From contig PBLG01000010.1 of assembly GCA_002722315.1 (NCBI GenBank), positions 62,001-126,000 on the forward strand: a stretch of 64,000 bases of DNA, in the 5' to 3' direction. Under the pieces are notes generated by a model that saw nothing but the letters and a program-made list of their open reading frames with translations, did no database searches and had not been told where the DNA came from. The stretch is from Lysobacterales bacterium (GTDB lineage: Bacteria; Pseudomonadota; Gammaproteobacteria; Xanthomonadales; Wenzhouxiangellaceae). Positions 17,432 to 26,761 of the stretch are shown here, piece after piece. A program made the position numbers and the translations under genes. Positions within the stretch are counted from its first letter, which is position 1; each line of letters opens with the position of its first letter.

Positions 17432-17853
17432 GGATCCGCTCCGTCCTCTTCGACCGTGGCGATGGTGAGCCTGGTGATGCCCTCGGCCGAGGCTGCGTCC
17501 ATCGCGCGCACCACCAGGCCGTGCTGGGCCATGGAATCGGCGCGAATCACCAGCAGCGCTTCCGGCCTGTCGGCAAACGCCTGGGACAGCGCCAGCCTGA
17601 GCGTATCCCGTCGCTGGTCGGCCAGCATGTTGTCGCCGACGAAATAGTCCCCTGTCTCCGTGATCACCAGTTCGACGCGCTCGGGCAGGGTCTCGCGCTC
17701 GGCGGTCGCGGCTTCGGGCAACTGGACGCGCAGCAGTGCCTGGCGCTCGAAGGTGGCCGAGACCATGAAGAAGATCAGCAGCAGGAACACCACGTCGATC
17801 AACGATGTCAGGTTGATTTCCGGCTCTTCGTCCTGTTCGGTCTGCAAGCGCAT
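17428..17853 (-). CDS. exbD: ExbD/TolR family proton-channel component
   Basis: 141 residues: short cytoplasmic N-terminus, one transmembrane helix (about 18-38) containing the essential aspartate in TSLIDVVFLLLIFFM, then a periplasmic domain. With ExbB it forms a proton-driven motor for TonB-type or related envelope energisation. It is 4 nt downstream of exbB and overlaps msbA. In this lineage the pair beside msbA is often annotated simply as a biopolymer transporter; no tonB gene is nearby. Confidence 0.92.
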   Translation of the reverse strand: MRLQTEQDEEPEINLTSLIDVVFLLLIFFMVSATFERQALLRVQLPEAATAERETLPERVELVITETGDYFVGDNMLADQRRDTLRLALSQAFADRPEALLVIRADSMAQHGLVVRAMDAASAEGITRLTIATVEEDGADP

Positions 17854-17857
17854 GATG

Positions 17858-18496
17858 CTAGCCCCAGCCGAGTTCCGAGCGCCGGAGCTGGCGGTTGCCG
17901 TGTTCGATGGTATTGATCAGGTCGAGTGCCTGCTGCTCCATGCCGACGACGTACGCGCGAATCTTGCCGCGAAAGTAGCGATAGAAGAAATAGGTCGGAA
18001 TGGCGACCGTGAGCCCGGCCGCGGTGGTGATCAGCGCCTCGGAAATGCCGCCGGCCAGCGGCGCGGGATCGCCGACGCCGGCTTCCATGATCGCGCTGAA
18101 GACCTTGATCATGCCGATGACCGTGCCCAGCAGACCCAGCAGCGGCGTAATGCCGGCGATGGTTCCGAGGGTGTTGAGGAAACTCTCGAGCTCGTGAACC
18201 ACCTGTCGGCCGGTATCTTCCACCGCCTCCTTGACGACGTCGCGCGCCCGGTCGCGATTGTCCAGCGCCGCGGCCAGAACGCGGCCCAGCGGCGAGCTTC
18301 GGCGCAGCGCCTCGAGGTGCTTGCGGTCGAGTTCCCGCTGGCGCGCCCAGGCGGAGACCTTTTCGGTAATCCCGGCCGGCATGACCCGGCGCCGGCGCAG
18401 CATCCAGGCACGATTGAAGATGATGGTTGCCGACAGCACCGAGCACAGCACTATGGGTGCCATCAACCAGCCGCCGGCCAATACGATTTCAAGCAT
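17858..18496 (-). CDS. exbB: ExbB/TolQ/MotA family proton-channel protein
   Basis: 212 residues with three membrane helices: one near the N-terminus and two in the conserved C-terminal half (LGTIAGITPLLGLLGTVIGM and ISEALITTAAGLTVAIPTYFFY), the core of the ExbB/TolQ channel. The start MLEIVLAGGW at 18496 matches family N-termini; an in-frame ATG at 18526 would add ten residues. The gene is 63 nt after comEC and 4 nt before exbD. Confidence 0.93.
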   Translation of the reverse strand: MLEIVLAGGWLMAPIVLCSVLSATIIFNRAWMLRRRRVMPAGITEKVSAWARQRELDRKHLEALRRSSPLGRVLAAALDNRDRARDVVKEAVEDTGRQVVHELESFLNTLGTIAGITPLLGLLGTVIGMIKVFSAIMEAGVGDPAPLAGGISEALITTAAGLTVAIPTYFFYRYFRGKIRAYVVGMEQQALDLINTIEHGNRQLRRSELGWG

Positions 18497-18559
18497 AGCC
18501 CTGCATCTTCCGCGAATCGAATCCATGCATGATAACGGAGTCGGCGGCGATGTATCCCG

Positions 18560-20887
18560 TCACCGCCAATGACCTGCCGGGCCGGATGCTGCACAGTCGA
18601 CATCCGACCGCCAGAACCGTGGCCGGGCCGACAATTCGGCGCTCACCCGCAGCCCGTGTTCGGCCCCGAAACGCAGCGACAGGGCACCGCAATCGCCGGT
18701 CGTCAGCAAGCGTCCCCCGGCCTCGGTCAGCAAGGCACGACTGCGCGCGTGCGGCAGTCCGCGGCGGTTGAAGGCGCCCACGGTCGCAATCCCGACTGTC
18801 GGAGACAGCGCCGTCAGCCAGTCCGGGTCCAGGCTATCGGCGTGCCCGAAGCGCGGCAGCACCAGCGCGTCCACCGGTTGCACCGAATCCCGCGCCGCAA
18901 GCCGCCGAACGACGTTGGCCCCGATGCCGCCGGTCAGCAACGCGCTGCCGAACTTCGACCGAATTTCCAGCACGCAGCTGGAATCGCCGCCCAGGTCAGG
19001 CAGCGCCGCGGAGGGGTGCAGAAAGGTGAATTCGACGCCGTCGACCATCCAGCCCGTTCCGTCGACGCAGAGATCGTCGCCATCGGCGCCTGGGGCAATC
19101 ACCTCGGCATTCGGCCATTGGCGCCTGGCCTCGGCGAGACCGCCGGCGTAGTCGCGGTGCCGGAAAGGCACGACGATGCGCTCGACTTCGGATCGCCCGC
19201 CCTGGCGCACCAGCGGCGCGATGGTGCCGGACACCAGGCTGCGCTCGGCGCCGTCGCCCGGCCCTGCGCCGTAAAGCATCACGCCGCCGGCCGTTCTGAC
19301 GATGACCGCCTGCCCGTCGCCGAGATCCGGCACCGTCAGCTCGAACTCACCCGGCCCGGGTCCGCGCCCGGCCGGCCACAGCAGCGGCAGGAGCAGCACC
19401 GCCCCGAGCGGGCGCATCGGCCAGCCGCGCGGCGCCAGCAGCCAGAGGGCGCCGATCGCCGCGATCACGATCGCGGCAAGACCGGGCGCAGGCAGCGCCG
19501 GCGCGCTCAATGCGCTGAACCATGGATCGGCGCCGCTCAGCCCGTTCAGCATGACCAGGAACAGGGCCAGTCCGCGCTCGGACAGGCCGACCATGAACCC
19601 GGCCGGCAGGCCGATGGCAAACAGGACCAGCGCAACGAGCAGGCACGGCAGTATCCAGAGCCCGACCAGCGGGATGGCGACCAGGTTTGCCGCCAGTGCG
19701 GTCGGCGCCCACTGCTGGAAGATGCCGATGTTGAGCGGCAGCAGCCCGATCGCGATGACCACCTGGGCCTGCACCAGGCCCCGCAGCCAGCCGGTGCCGC
19801 GCGAGCGCCCGGAAAATGCCCAGATCAGCACCGCCACCGCGGCGAACGACAGCCAGAACCCGATCGCCAGCGGCGCCATTGGATCGATCAGCAGCACCGT
19901 CGCAAGCGCCGCCAGGAGCGCCCTGCCCGGCTGGATTCCGCGACGCCAGAGCATGGCGCCGAAACCGGCCAGCAGCATCACCAGCGCGCGCACCGTAGGC
20001 AGGCTGAACCCGGCCAGCAGCGCATAGCCGAAGGCCGCGACCAGCCCGGCCACCAGCATCACGCGCTTGCGGTCCGGAATGCCGCGCAAGCCCGTCAACG
20101 GCGTGACCAGCAATCCGGCCAGCAGTCCGGCCAGGCCGGCGACCATCCCGACGTGGAGACCTGAAATGGACAGCAGGTGGGCGGTGCCGGTCAGGCGCAG
20201 CCGCTCCGACAGCTCGGGCGACATCGCGGTGCGGTCGCCGACCGTCAGCGCGCGGTGCAGCGCGGCCGCATCGAGGCTCACGGTCTCGGCCTGCAGCCAG
20301 TTCGCCAGACGCTGCCTGAAACGGTCGGGGGCAGCAGCCGGCCCGGACGGGGACAGCCGCTCGGCCGATTGAATGCGGCCGAGCGCGCCGATGCCGCGCG
20401 CAGCCAGGTACCGGTGGTAGTCGAACAGCCCCGGGTTGGCCCTGCCGTGCGGCGGCTCCAGCGTGACCGAAAGGCGCCAGGTTTCACCCGGCCGGAACCA
20501 TTCCAGCGGGCGATACCAGCTCAGCAGGATGCGCGCCGGGGCACCGGCTCGCCGTCCGTCGGCGTCGGGTTTGAATTCAAGTCTGGCGCGACCGTCGCGC
20601 TGCTCGGGCAGCCCGACGATGGTGCCGGTCAATTCGATGGTTTCCCCGGCCCGTTCGTCGGGCCAGGCACCGTGCTGGTACCAGAGCGCGTTAAGCGAGA
20701 ACCACAGCATGCCGGCCGGCAGCGCGGCCCAGATTCGGGTGGCGGGGAAAGCCAGCAGCGCCACCGCCACTCCGAGCAGAGCCAGCACGGACCGGGCGTC
20801 GACCAGCAACGCGAACGCGGCGGCCGAGATCGCACCGCCGCAGAACAGCAATGCGACCCGGCCGGCGCGCGCCGCGTGCGAGCGCAT
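18560..20887 (-). CDS. comEC: ComEC/Rec2 family DNA-uptake channel with a degenerate metallo-beta-lactamase domain
   Basis: 775 residues. Layout is that of ComEC: N-terminal helices (10-60), a DUF4131/OB-like soluble part (75-190), the polytopic Competence domain (HLLSISGLHVGMVAGLAG onward), and a C-terminal beta-lactamase-like domain. The channel carries one DNA strand across the inner membrane during transformation. In the last domain the usual SHxDxDHxGG metal site reads PFRHRDYAGG and the later HHGS reads RFGH, so metal ligands appear lost. The ATG at 20887 overlaps the lolD stop (TGATG). Its place between lol and exb genes is common in gammaproteobacteria. Confidence 0.9.
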   Translation of the reverse strand: MRSHAARAGRVALLFCGGAISAAAFALLVDARSVLALLGVAVALLAFPATRIWAALPAGMLWFSLNALWYQHGAWPDERAGETIELTGTIVGLPEQRDGRARLEFKPDADGRRAGAPARILLSWYRPLEWFRPGETWRLSVTLEPPHGRANPGLFDYHRYLAARGIGALGRIQSAERLSPSGPAAAPDRFRQRLANWLQAETVSLDAAALHRALTVGDRTAMSPELSERLRLTGTAHLLSISGLHVGMVAGLAGLLAGLLVTPLTGLRGIPDRKRVMLVAGLVAAFGYALLAGFSLPTVRALVMLLAGFGAMLWRRGIQPGRALLAALATVLLIDPMAPLAIGFWLSFAAVAVLIWAFSGRSRGTGWLRGLVQAQVVIAIGLLPLNIGIFQQWAPTALAANLVAIPLVGLWILPCLLVALVLFAIGLPAGFMVGLSERGLALFLVMLNGLSGADPWFSALSAPALPAPGLAAIVIAAIGALWLLAPRGWPMRPLGAVLLLPLLWPAGRGPGPGEFELTVPDLGDGQAVIVRTAGGVMLYGAGPGDGAERSLVSGTIAPLVRQGGRSEVERIVVPFRHRDYAGGLAEARRQWPNAEVIAPGADGDDLCVDGTGWMVDGVEFTFLHPSAALPDLGGDSSCVLEIRSKFGSALLTGGIGANVVRRLAARDSVQPVDALVLPRFGHADSLDPDWLTALSPTVGIATVGAFNRRGLPHARSRALLTEAGGRLLTTGDCGALSLRFGAEHGLRVSAELSARPRFWRSDVDCAASGPAGHWR

Positions 20888-21570
20888 CAATCGATCGCGC
20901 GCAGCACGCCGTGGGTCATTTCGAAGCGCCGGTCCATGCGCCCGGCCAGGCCGGTGTCGTGGGTAACCACCACGAAGCTGATGCCGAATTCCTGGTTCAG
21001 CCCGAGCATGAGTTCATAAACCGACGTCGCCGTGGCCTCGTCGAGGTTTCCGGTGGGTTCGTCGGCCAGCACGCAGTCCGGCTGATGGATCAGGGCGCGG
21101 GCCACGGCGGCGCGCTGGCGCTCGCCGCCGGAAAGTTCGCCGGGCTTGTGGTCCAGGCGCTCGGCCAGCCCGACGCGCCCGAGCAACTCGGCCGCGGCGC
21201 GGCGGGCCCGGGCCGCGGACTGGCCGCCGATCATCAGCGGCAGCGCAACGTTTTCGACCGCGCTGAACTCGGGCAGCAAGTGGTGGAACTGGTAGATGAA
21301 ACCCAGGTGGCGGTTGCGGATGCGCCCGCGTTCGAGCTCCGAGGCGGCGACCATGTCTCGCCCGGCCACGCTGACCGAGCCCTCGGTCGGGTCGTCCAGC
21401 CCGCCCAGAATCTGCAGCAGCGTGCTCTTGCCCACGCCCGAGGCCCCGAGTATGGCCACTTGCTCGCCGCGGCCGATTTCGAGGTCGACACCGCGCAGCA
21501 CGTCCAGCGCCGTTCGCCCCTGGTGGAATCGGCGCGTGACGCCGACGCATTTGACGACCGCGTCATTCAT
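20887..21570 (-). CDS. lolD: Lipoprotein-releasing system ATP-binding protein LolD
   Basis: 227 residues. ATPase of the Lol release complex, which frees outer-membrane lipoproteins from the inner membrane to the LolA chaperone. Walker A is GASGVGKST (about 42-50), the signature motif LSGGERQR, and Walker B CVLADEPTGNLD, the form shared by LolD/MacB ATPases. It overlaps the upstream permease gene by 8 nt. Confidence 0.95.
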   Translation of the reverse strand: MNDAVVKCVGVTRRFHQGRTALDVLRGVDLEIGRGEQVAILGASGVGKSTLLQILGGLDDPTEGSVSVAGRDMVAASELERGRIRNRHLGFIYQFHHLLPEFSAVENVALPLMIGGQSAARARRAAAELLGRVGLAERLDHKPGELSGGERQRAAVARALIHQPDCVLADEPTGNLDEATATSVYELMLGLNQEFGISFVVVTHDTGLAGRMDRRFEMTHGVLRAID

Positions 21571-22810
21571 AGCGAAGCGCCTCCGCCGGCCGCGTGCGAC
21601 CGGCCCGCCAGGCCGGGTAGAGCGTCGAAAGCAGAGAGAGCACCAGCGCCAGGCCGGAAAAGCGCGCCACGTCCCCCCACTTGAGATCCGACGGCAGATC
21701 CGAGATGTAATAGATGTCGGCCGACAGGAACTCGGTGTTGAGCAGTTGTTCGATACCGGCGACGATGCTTTCGACGTTCAGCGCCAGCACGATGCCGCCC
21801 ACCGTGCCGAGCAGCGTCCCGATGACGCCTATCGACATGCCCTGGACGACGAACACCTGCATCACCCGGCCCGGACTCAGGCCCATTGTCTTGAGGATGG
21901 CGATGTCGGCCTGCTTGTCGGTGACCAGCATCACCAGGGTCGAAATGATGTTGAACGCCGCGACCACGATGATCAGCGACAGGATGATGAACATCATGGT
22001 CTTTTCCAGCTGCACGGCGCGGAACCAGTTGGCGTTCTGCTGGGTCCAGTCGCGTACCCGGTAGAAACCCGGCAGCGAATCGGCCAGCTCGAGCGCGATC
22101 GAACGAGCCCTGAACAGGTCGGTAAATTCCAGCCGCACGCCGGTTACGCCCTGGCCGGTGCGAAACAGCGCCTGGGCATCCTTCCAGTGAACGATTGCCA
22201 ACGAGCTGTCGAATTCGTGAACGCCGGCCTCGAAGATGCCGGTGACGGTGAAACGTCGCACCTGCGGCATCACCCCGGCCGCGGTCGCGCGGATTTCCGG
22301 GGCAAAGATCGTGACCGGATCGCCCGGGCCCACGCCCAGTCGGGCCGCAAGCTCCAGCCCCAGCACCACCCGCCAGCGCTCCTCGCCGAGCGCATCCAGG
22401 CTCCCGCTGATCATCTGCTCGTCGAGGTCCGACACCGACGGCTCCAGCGCCGGATCGATACCGCGCACCAGGCCGCCCGCGACATCGCGCCCCTTTAGAA
22501 GCGTTTGCTGCTCAACGAACGGGGCCGCCCCGATCACCTCGGGGTTCCGGCGCGCATTCTCGATCAGATCCGGCCAGTCCTCGAACGGCCGGTCCCAGGT
22601 CGACACCGTCGCGTGCGAGACCATGCCCAGGATGCGTTCGCGCAATTCCTTTTCGAACCCGTTCATCACCGAGATCACGGTAATCAGGATGGCCACGCCC
22701 ACGGCGATGCCCGCCATCGAGATCAGCGAGATGAACGATATGAAATGGTTGCGACGCTTGGCCCTGAGATAGCGCAGGCCGATCGCGACCGACAGCGGCT
22801 GAAATATCAA
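21563..22810 (-). CDS. lolC: Lipoprotein-releasing system permease LolC/LolE (LolF-type)
   Basis: 415 residues with four transmembrane helices: one near 22-50 (FISLISMAGIAVGVAILITVISVMNG) and three in the last 150 residues, around a large periplasmic domain of the MacB type. The N-terminus IFQPLSVAIGLRY matches LolC/LolE (QPVALFIGLRY in E. coli). The start codon is TTG at 22810. Only one permease gene is present beside lolD; genomes with a single permease encode LolF, which forms a homodimer, so LolF is possible if no second copy exists elsewhere. Confidence 0.9.
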   Translation of the reverse strand: MIFQPLSVAIGLRYLRAKRRNHFISFISLISMAGIAVGVAILITVISVMNGFEKELRERILGMVSHATVSTWDRPFEDWPDLIENARRNPEVIGAAPFVEQQTLLKGRDVAGGLVRGIDPALEPSVSDLDEQMISGSLDALGEERWRVVLGLELAARLGVGPGDPVTIFAPEIRATAAGVMPQVRRFTVTGIFEAGVHEFDSSLAIVHWKDAQALFRTGQGVTGVRLEFTDLFRARSIALELADSLPGFYRVRDWTQQNANWFRAVQLEKTMMFIILSLIIVVAAFNIISTLVMLVTDKQADIAILKTMGLSPGRVMQVFVVQGMSIGVIGTLLGTVGGIVLALNVESIVAGIEQLLNTEFLSADIYYISDLPSDLKWGDVARFSGLALVLSLLSTLYPAWRAGRTRPAEALRYE

Positions 22811-22850
22811 GACCGAACGCCCCGCGACGAGTGACTCGTAATTCCCAGTT

Positions 22851-23765
22851 TCAACGCAAGCGCTCCAGGATATGGTTGAGTTCGGCCGGCAGCGGCGACG
22901 AGAATACCTGGTCCTCCGGCCACGGCAGGCGCAGGTATCCGGCGTGCAGGAACAGTCGTGTTAGTCCGGCCGGCGGCAACCCCGGATTGTATCGCTCATC
23001 ACCGGCGACCGGCGTGCCGAGATAATTCGCGTGGGCCCGGATCTGGTGGGTGCGGCCGGTTTCTATCCGCACTTCGACGAAGTCGTGCCTTTCAAGGCGC
23101 TCCAGACGCTTGAAGCTCGAACGCGCCGCCTGGCCGTCCTCGGCCGCGACCACCCGGTGCTGGCCGCTGGCGTCTCGAATCTTCTTCAACGGCATGTCGA
23201 CATCCACACGGGGCTGGTCGAGATGGCCGTCGAGCAAGGCGAGGTAGCGCTTCTCGACCTCGCCGCTGCGAAACCGCTGCTGCAACTCGCGCGCATTGGC
23301 CGCGCCCAGCGCGAACAGCATCAGGCCGCTGGTTTCGCGGTCCAGTCGATGAACCGGTACCGCACGGGCATCGATTCGGGTCATGACGTCGTTCAATCCC
23401 CAGGCCAGCCCGGTGCCCGCCTGAGACGCCAGCCCGGCAGGCTTGTCGACGACGATGAACTCGTCCTGCCTGTGGACGATACACTCCTGAATTTCGGCAA
23501 TTCTGGATGCCGGCACCTTGACCGGCTGTGCACCGGACCCGCGCGGATCGCGAACGGGCGGAATTCGTACCCGGTCTCCGGTCTCCAGCTTGCGCATGGG
23601 CTTGGCCCGTCCACCGTTGACTCGAACCTGTCCGGTGCGGATCAGGCGATAGACGAGGCTGCGCGGCACCTGTCCAAGCTCGCGCGAGAGAAAATTGTCC
23701 AGCCGCTGTCCGCCGTGATCGGCGTCGACCGCAACTTCACGCACGGTGCCGGGCTCTCCGCTCAT
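22851..23765 (-). CDS. rluC: 23S rRNA pseudouridine synthase RluC
   Basis: 304 residues. An N-terminal S4 RNA-binding domain (GGQRLDNFLSRELG, residues about 18-80) precedes the catalytic domain with HRLDRETSG, holding the catalytic aspartate, and GRTHQIRAH. RluC modifies positions 955, 2504 and 2580 in 23S rRNA in E. coli. It is divergent from rne, the conserved order in gammaproteobacteria, which supports RluC over RluD. The ATG at 23765 is chosen at the start of the S4 domain; longer in-frame extensions run into the rne leader. Confidence 0.94.
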   Translation of the reverse strand: MSGEPGTVREVAVDADHGGQRLDNFLSRELGQVPRSLVYRLIRTGQVRVNGGRAKPMRKLETGDRVRIPPVRDPRGSGAQPVKVPASRIAEIQECIVHRQDEFIVVDKPAGLASQAGTGLAWGLNDVMTRIDARAVPVHRLDRETSGLMLFALGAANARELQQRFRSGEVEKRYLALLDGHLDQPRVDVDMPLKKIRDASGQHRVVAAEDGQAARSSFKRLERLERHDFVEVRIETGRTHQIRAHANYLGTPVAGDERYNPGLPPAGLTRLFLHAGYLRLPWPEDQVFSSPLPAELNHILERLR

Positions 23766-23843
23766 ATGGCCGGGCCCCTGGCGGGCGCCGCAGGACCGAT
23801 GGAGCCGGGTCTGAAAATACACAAGGTTGAAACCACTGGAAAA

Positions 23844-23872
23844 TTGCCGAAAAATACCAATTGAAGTATACT
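23844..23872 (+). promoter_or_regulatory. Putative sigma-70 promoter of rne
   Basis: -35 TTGCCG (23844-23849), a 17-bp spacer and -10 TATACT (23867-23872). It points at rne and would start transcription near 23879, giving a leader of about 430 nt. Confidence 0.6.
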
Positions 23873-24311
23873 TGCGCTGCTCGACGGTCGCGTGTTCGAA
23901 AACTGCGCATGAACGATCTTTCATGACGCCCATGCACCGTCGGCCGGCGCATCCTGCCATCATCGGGTGCCGGTCCGATCAGCAATTTCTCGGCCCCGGC
24001 AACCATGATCGAGCGTGCGCCTGTTTTGCGGGGCGGTTGAACCGATCCTGCAGGCGCCCCTTCCGGCGCGCCGGAATACCGGACCAGGCAGGCAACAGTC
24101 CACCCATGCGGACCGGGTCCTGCCGAACCGAATAATCGCGCCGCCGAGTCTCGAGTATTTGAAGATTCGAGCGGCAACCAGACAATCAAGACGCTCCCGG
24201 CGACAATCACGAAACAGAAACAGTCCGGGGATTTCGGCCTGCCGTCGATCGGCACCGATGCCTGACCGGTTTTTGCCGGACGGGAGCGATTTGTTAGGAA
24301 TCCAGACAACA
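23873..24311 (+). promoter_or_regulatory. Long 5' leader of rne and rluC/rne intergenic region
   Basis: The 546 bp between the rluC and rne starts hold no convincing gene. From the predicted start near 23879 the rne leader is about 430 nt, with GC-rich self-complementary stretches around 24050-24090. In E. coli the rne leader is 361 nt and its hairpins let RNase E destabilise its own message. A similar autoregulatory leader is inferred here from position and length only; the E. coli hairpin sequences were not recognised. Confidence 0.5.
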
Positions 24312-26645
24312 ATGAAACGAATGCTGATCAACGCGACTCAACCAGAAGAGTTGCGTGTCGCCATCGCAGATGGCCAGAACCTGGTCGACCTCGACATCGA
24401 GGTTCCCGCCCAGGAACAGAAGAAATCCAACATCTACAAGGGCCGCATCACGCGGGTCGAACCCAGCCTCGAGGCCTGCTTCGTGGAATTCGGCTCCGAG
24501 CGCCACGGATTTCTACCCCTCAAGGAAATTGCACGCGAATACTTCTCCGAGTCTGCGGCCAAGGCCCTGGACGCCGGCGAGCGCGTGGACATCAAGGACG
24601 CGGTGGAAAGCGGCCAGGAAGTCATCATCCAGGTCGAGAAGGAAGAACGCGGCACCAAGGGCGCCGCGCTCACCACCTTCATCAGCCTGGCGGGTCGATA
24701 CCTGGTACTCATGCCCAACAACCCGCGGGCTGGCGGCGTTTCACGCCAGGTGACAGGCGAGGACCGCAAGACCATCCTCGACGCGCTGCGCGACCTCGAT
24801 GCACCCAAGGACATGGGCCTGATCGTTCGCACGGCGGGCGTGGGCCGCGAAGTCGAGGATCTGCAATGGGACCTGAACTACCTGCTGCAGCTCTGGGAAG
24901 CGATCCAGGCCGCGGCCGGTTCACGCAAGGCCCCCTTCCTGATCTATCAGGAAAGCAACGTCATCATCCGCGCGCTGCGCGATCACATGCGCGAGGACAT
25001 CGGCGAAATCCTGATCGACTCCGAACAGGTGTTCGAGGACGCGCGCGACTTCCTGCAGCAGGTGATGCCGCACAACCTGCGCAAGCTCAAGCGCTACGAC
25101 GATCCGACGCCACTGTTTTCGCGCTTCCAGATCGAAAGCAAGATCGAGTCAGCATTTGCCCGCGAGGTGCGCCTGCCGTCCGGCGGCGCCGTGGTGATCG
25201 ACCATACGGAAGCGCTGCTCTCGATCGACATCAACTCCTCTCGCGCCACCAAGGGTGCCGACATCGAGGAGACCGCGCTGCAGACCAACCTGGAGGCGGC
25301 CGAGGAAATCGCCCGCCAACTGCGTCTGCGCGATCTCGGCGGACTGGTCGTGATCGATTTCATCGACATGAGCAGCCGCGAAGCGCAGCGCGACGTGGAA
25401 AACAAGTTGCGCGAAGCCATGCGGGCCGACAAGGCGCGGGTGCAGATCGGCAGGATTTCGCGCTTCGGCCTGCTGGAGCTGTCCCGGCAGCGCCTGCGGC
25501 CGTCGCTGGGCGAGTCCAGCCATATCACCTGCCCTCGCTGCGACGGATATGGATCGATCCGGTCCATCGAATCGCTTGCGCTGGCCATCATCAGGCTTGC
25601 CGAAGAAGAGGCGATGAAGGACAACACGGGTCGCGTCATCGTGCAGGCCCCTCTGGCAGTGGCCAATTTCCTGCTCAACGAAAAGCGCGAAGTCGTCAAT
25701 AACATCGAGCGACGGACAGGAACGCCGATCACCATCGTCGCCAATCACCTGATGGAGACGCCCCGCTATCAGATTCAGCGACTGCGGACCTCCGAGGAGA
25801 TCGAGGAACCGTCCTACGCGATGGCGAAAAGCGAAGAAGTCGAGCCGATCGTCAGCGAACAGGAAATCCAGGCCGGCGTCACCACGCGCGAGGAACCGGC
25901 CGTCAGTACGATGCGGCCGTCGCAGCCCGCACCGGTACATGCCGAGAAAAGTGGCTGGACCCGCTTCAAGGAATGGCTTTCGAGCCTGTTCGGAAGTGAC
26001 GAGAAAAAGGAAGATCGCGGCAAGCCGCGCAACGCCGCGGGCCGCGGCAAACCCAAGCCGGCGGGCGGCGGTGGAAAGAAACGTACCCGCAAGTCGGGAT
26101 CGGCACGAAGCGGCACGAAGCATGCTGCCCAGAGGCCGCACAAGCCCAGAGACAGCGGAAAACCCGGCGAGCAGAACGATGACGACCAGGACGGTCGCAA
26201 GAAGGGCGGCGACGACCGAAAGCAGGACAACAAGGATGGCGGCAAGCCCAACGCACCCGGAGGCAGCAAGAAAAAGCGCCGCCGTCGCGGCGGCAAGAAA
26301 CGCCGCAACAAGTACTCTACCGGCGACCAGCGCGACGCTAACGACAACTCAGAGCAGTCCGGTGGCGGCAAGCCCGAGCAGTCCGGTGACGGCAAGCCCG
26401 AGCGGTCAGGCTCGAAGTCGGAAAAGGCCGAGAAGCCTGCGGACAAGCCCCAGGGCGAAAAGCCCGATTCGTCGGGCGCGAAGTCCGGTAAACAGAAGGA
26501 CAACAACGGCGGTGATTCGGCATCAGCCCGCCCGGTCGGCCAGCAGGCGGGTCTGTTCAAGATCGAGGACAAACCCGGCGGCAACGAAAAACGCCAGAAA
26601 CCGTCGTCGCCCGGCGATGGCGAAAAGTCCGGCGAAAATTCCTGA
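24312..26645 (+). CDS. rne: Ribonuclease E
   Basis: 777 residues. Essential endoribonuclease for mRNA decay and for rRNA/tRNA processing. The catalytic half is nearly identical in layout to E. coli: [10 protein letters not shown] start, S1 domain 37-120, metal-binding Asp306 and Asp349, and the zinc link CPRC (Cys407, Cys410). A possible membrane-binding amphipathic helix, [14 protein letters not shown], lies at about 547-560. The C-terminal 210 residues are low-complexity, rich in Lys, Gly, Asp, Ser and Arg, with an Arg/Lys block [15 protein letters not shown]. This scaffold region is much shorter than the E. coli one (1061 residues total). Confidence 0.98.
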   Translation: MKRMLINATQPEELRVAIADGQNLVDLDIEVPAQEQKKSNIYKGRITRVEPSLEACFVEFGSERHGFLPLKEIAREYFSESAAKALDAGERVDIKDAVESGQEVIIQVEKEERGTKGAALTTFISLAGRYLVLMPNNPRAGGVSRQVTGEDRKTILDALRDLDAPKDMGLIVRTAGVGREVEDLQWDLNYLLQLWEAIQAAAGSRKAPFLIYQESNVIIRALRDHMREDIGEILIDSEQVFEDARDFLQQVMPHNLRKLKRYDDPTPLFSRFQIESKIESAFAREVRLPSGGAVVIDHTEALLSIDINSSRATKGADIEETALQTNLEAAEEIARQLRLRDLGGLVVIDFIDMSSREAQRDVENKLREAMRADKARVQIGRISRFGLLELSRQRLRPSLGESSHITCPRCDGYGSIRSIESLALAIIRLAEEEAMKDNTGRVIVQAPLAVANFLLNEKREVVNNIERRTGTPITIVANHLMETPRYQIQRLRTSEEIEEPSYAMAKSEEVEPIVSEQEIQAGVTTREEPAVSTMRPSQPAPVHAEKSGWTRFKEWLSSLFGSDEKKEDRGKPRNAAGRGKPKPAGGGGKKRTRKSGSARSGTKHAAQRPHKPRDSGKPGEQNDDDQDGRKKGGDDRKQDNKDGGKPNAPGGSKKKRRRRGGKKRRNKYSTGDQRDANDNSEQSGGGKPEQSGDGKPERSGSKSEKAEKPADKPQGEKPDSSGAKSGKQKDNNGGDSASARPVGQQAGLFKIEDKPGGNEKRQKPSSPGDGEKSGENS

Positions 26646-26664
26646 CACCGCCGACAGTTCAACG

Positions 26665-26693
26665 AAAAAGGTCCGGGACGCCCGGACCTTTTC
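26665..26693. terminator. Bidirectional Rho-independent terminator between rne and uvrY
   Basis: GGTCCGGG (26670-26677), a 3-nt loop and CCCGGACC (26681-26688), preceded by AAAAA and followed by TTTTC. It lies 20 nt after the rne stop; the A-run on the other side would also end transcripts of the convergent uvrY gene. Confidence 0.88.
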
Positions 26694-26761
26694 TCGCGCA
26701 TTGTTCACAACCCGTTCGTAGCGAGGCGCAGTAGAACGGGTGGGCAATGATGCGGGGTTCC

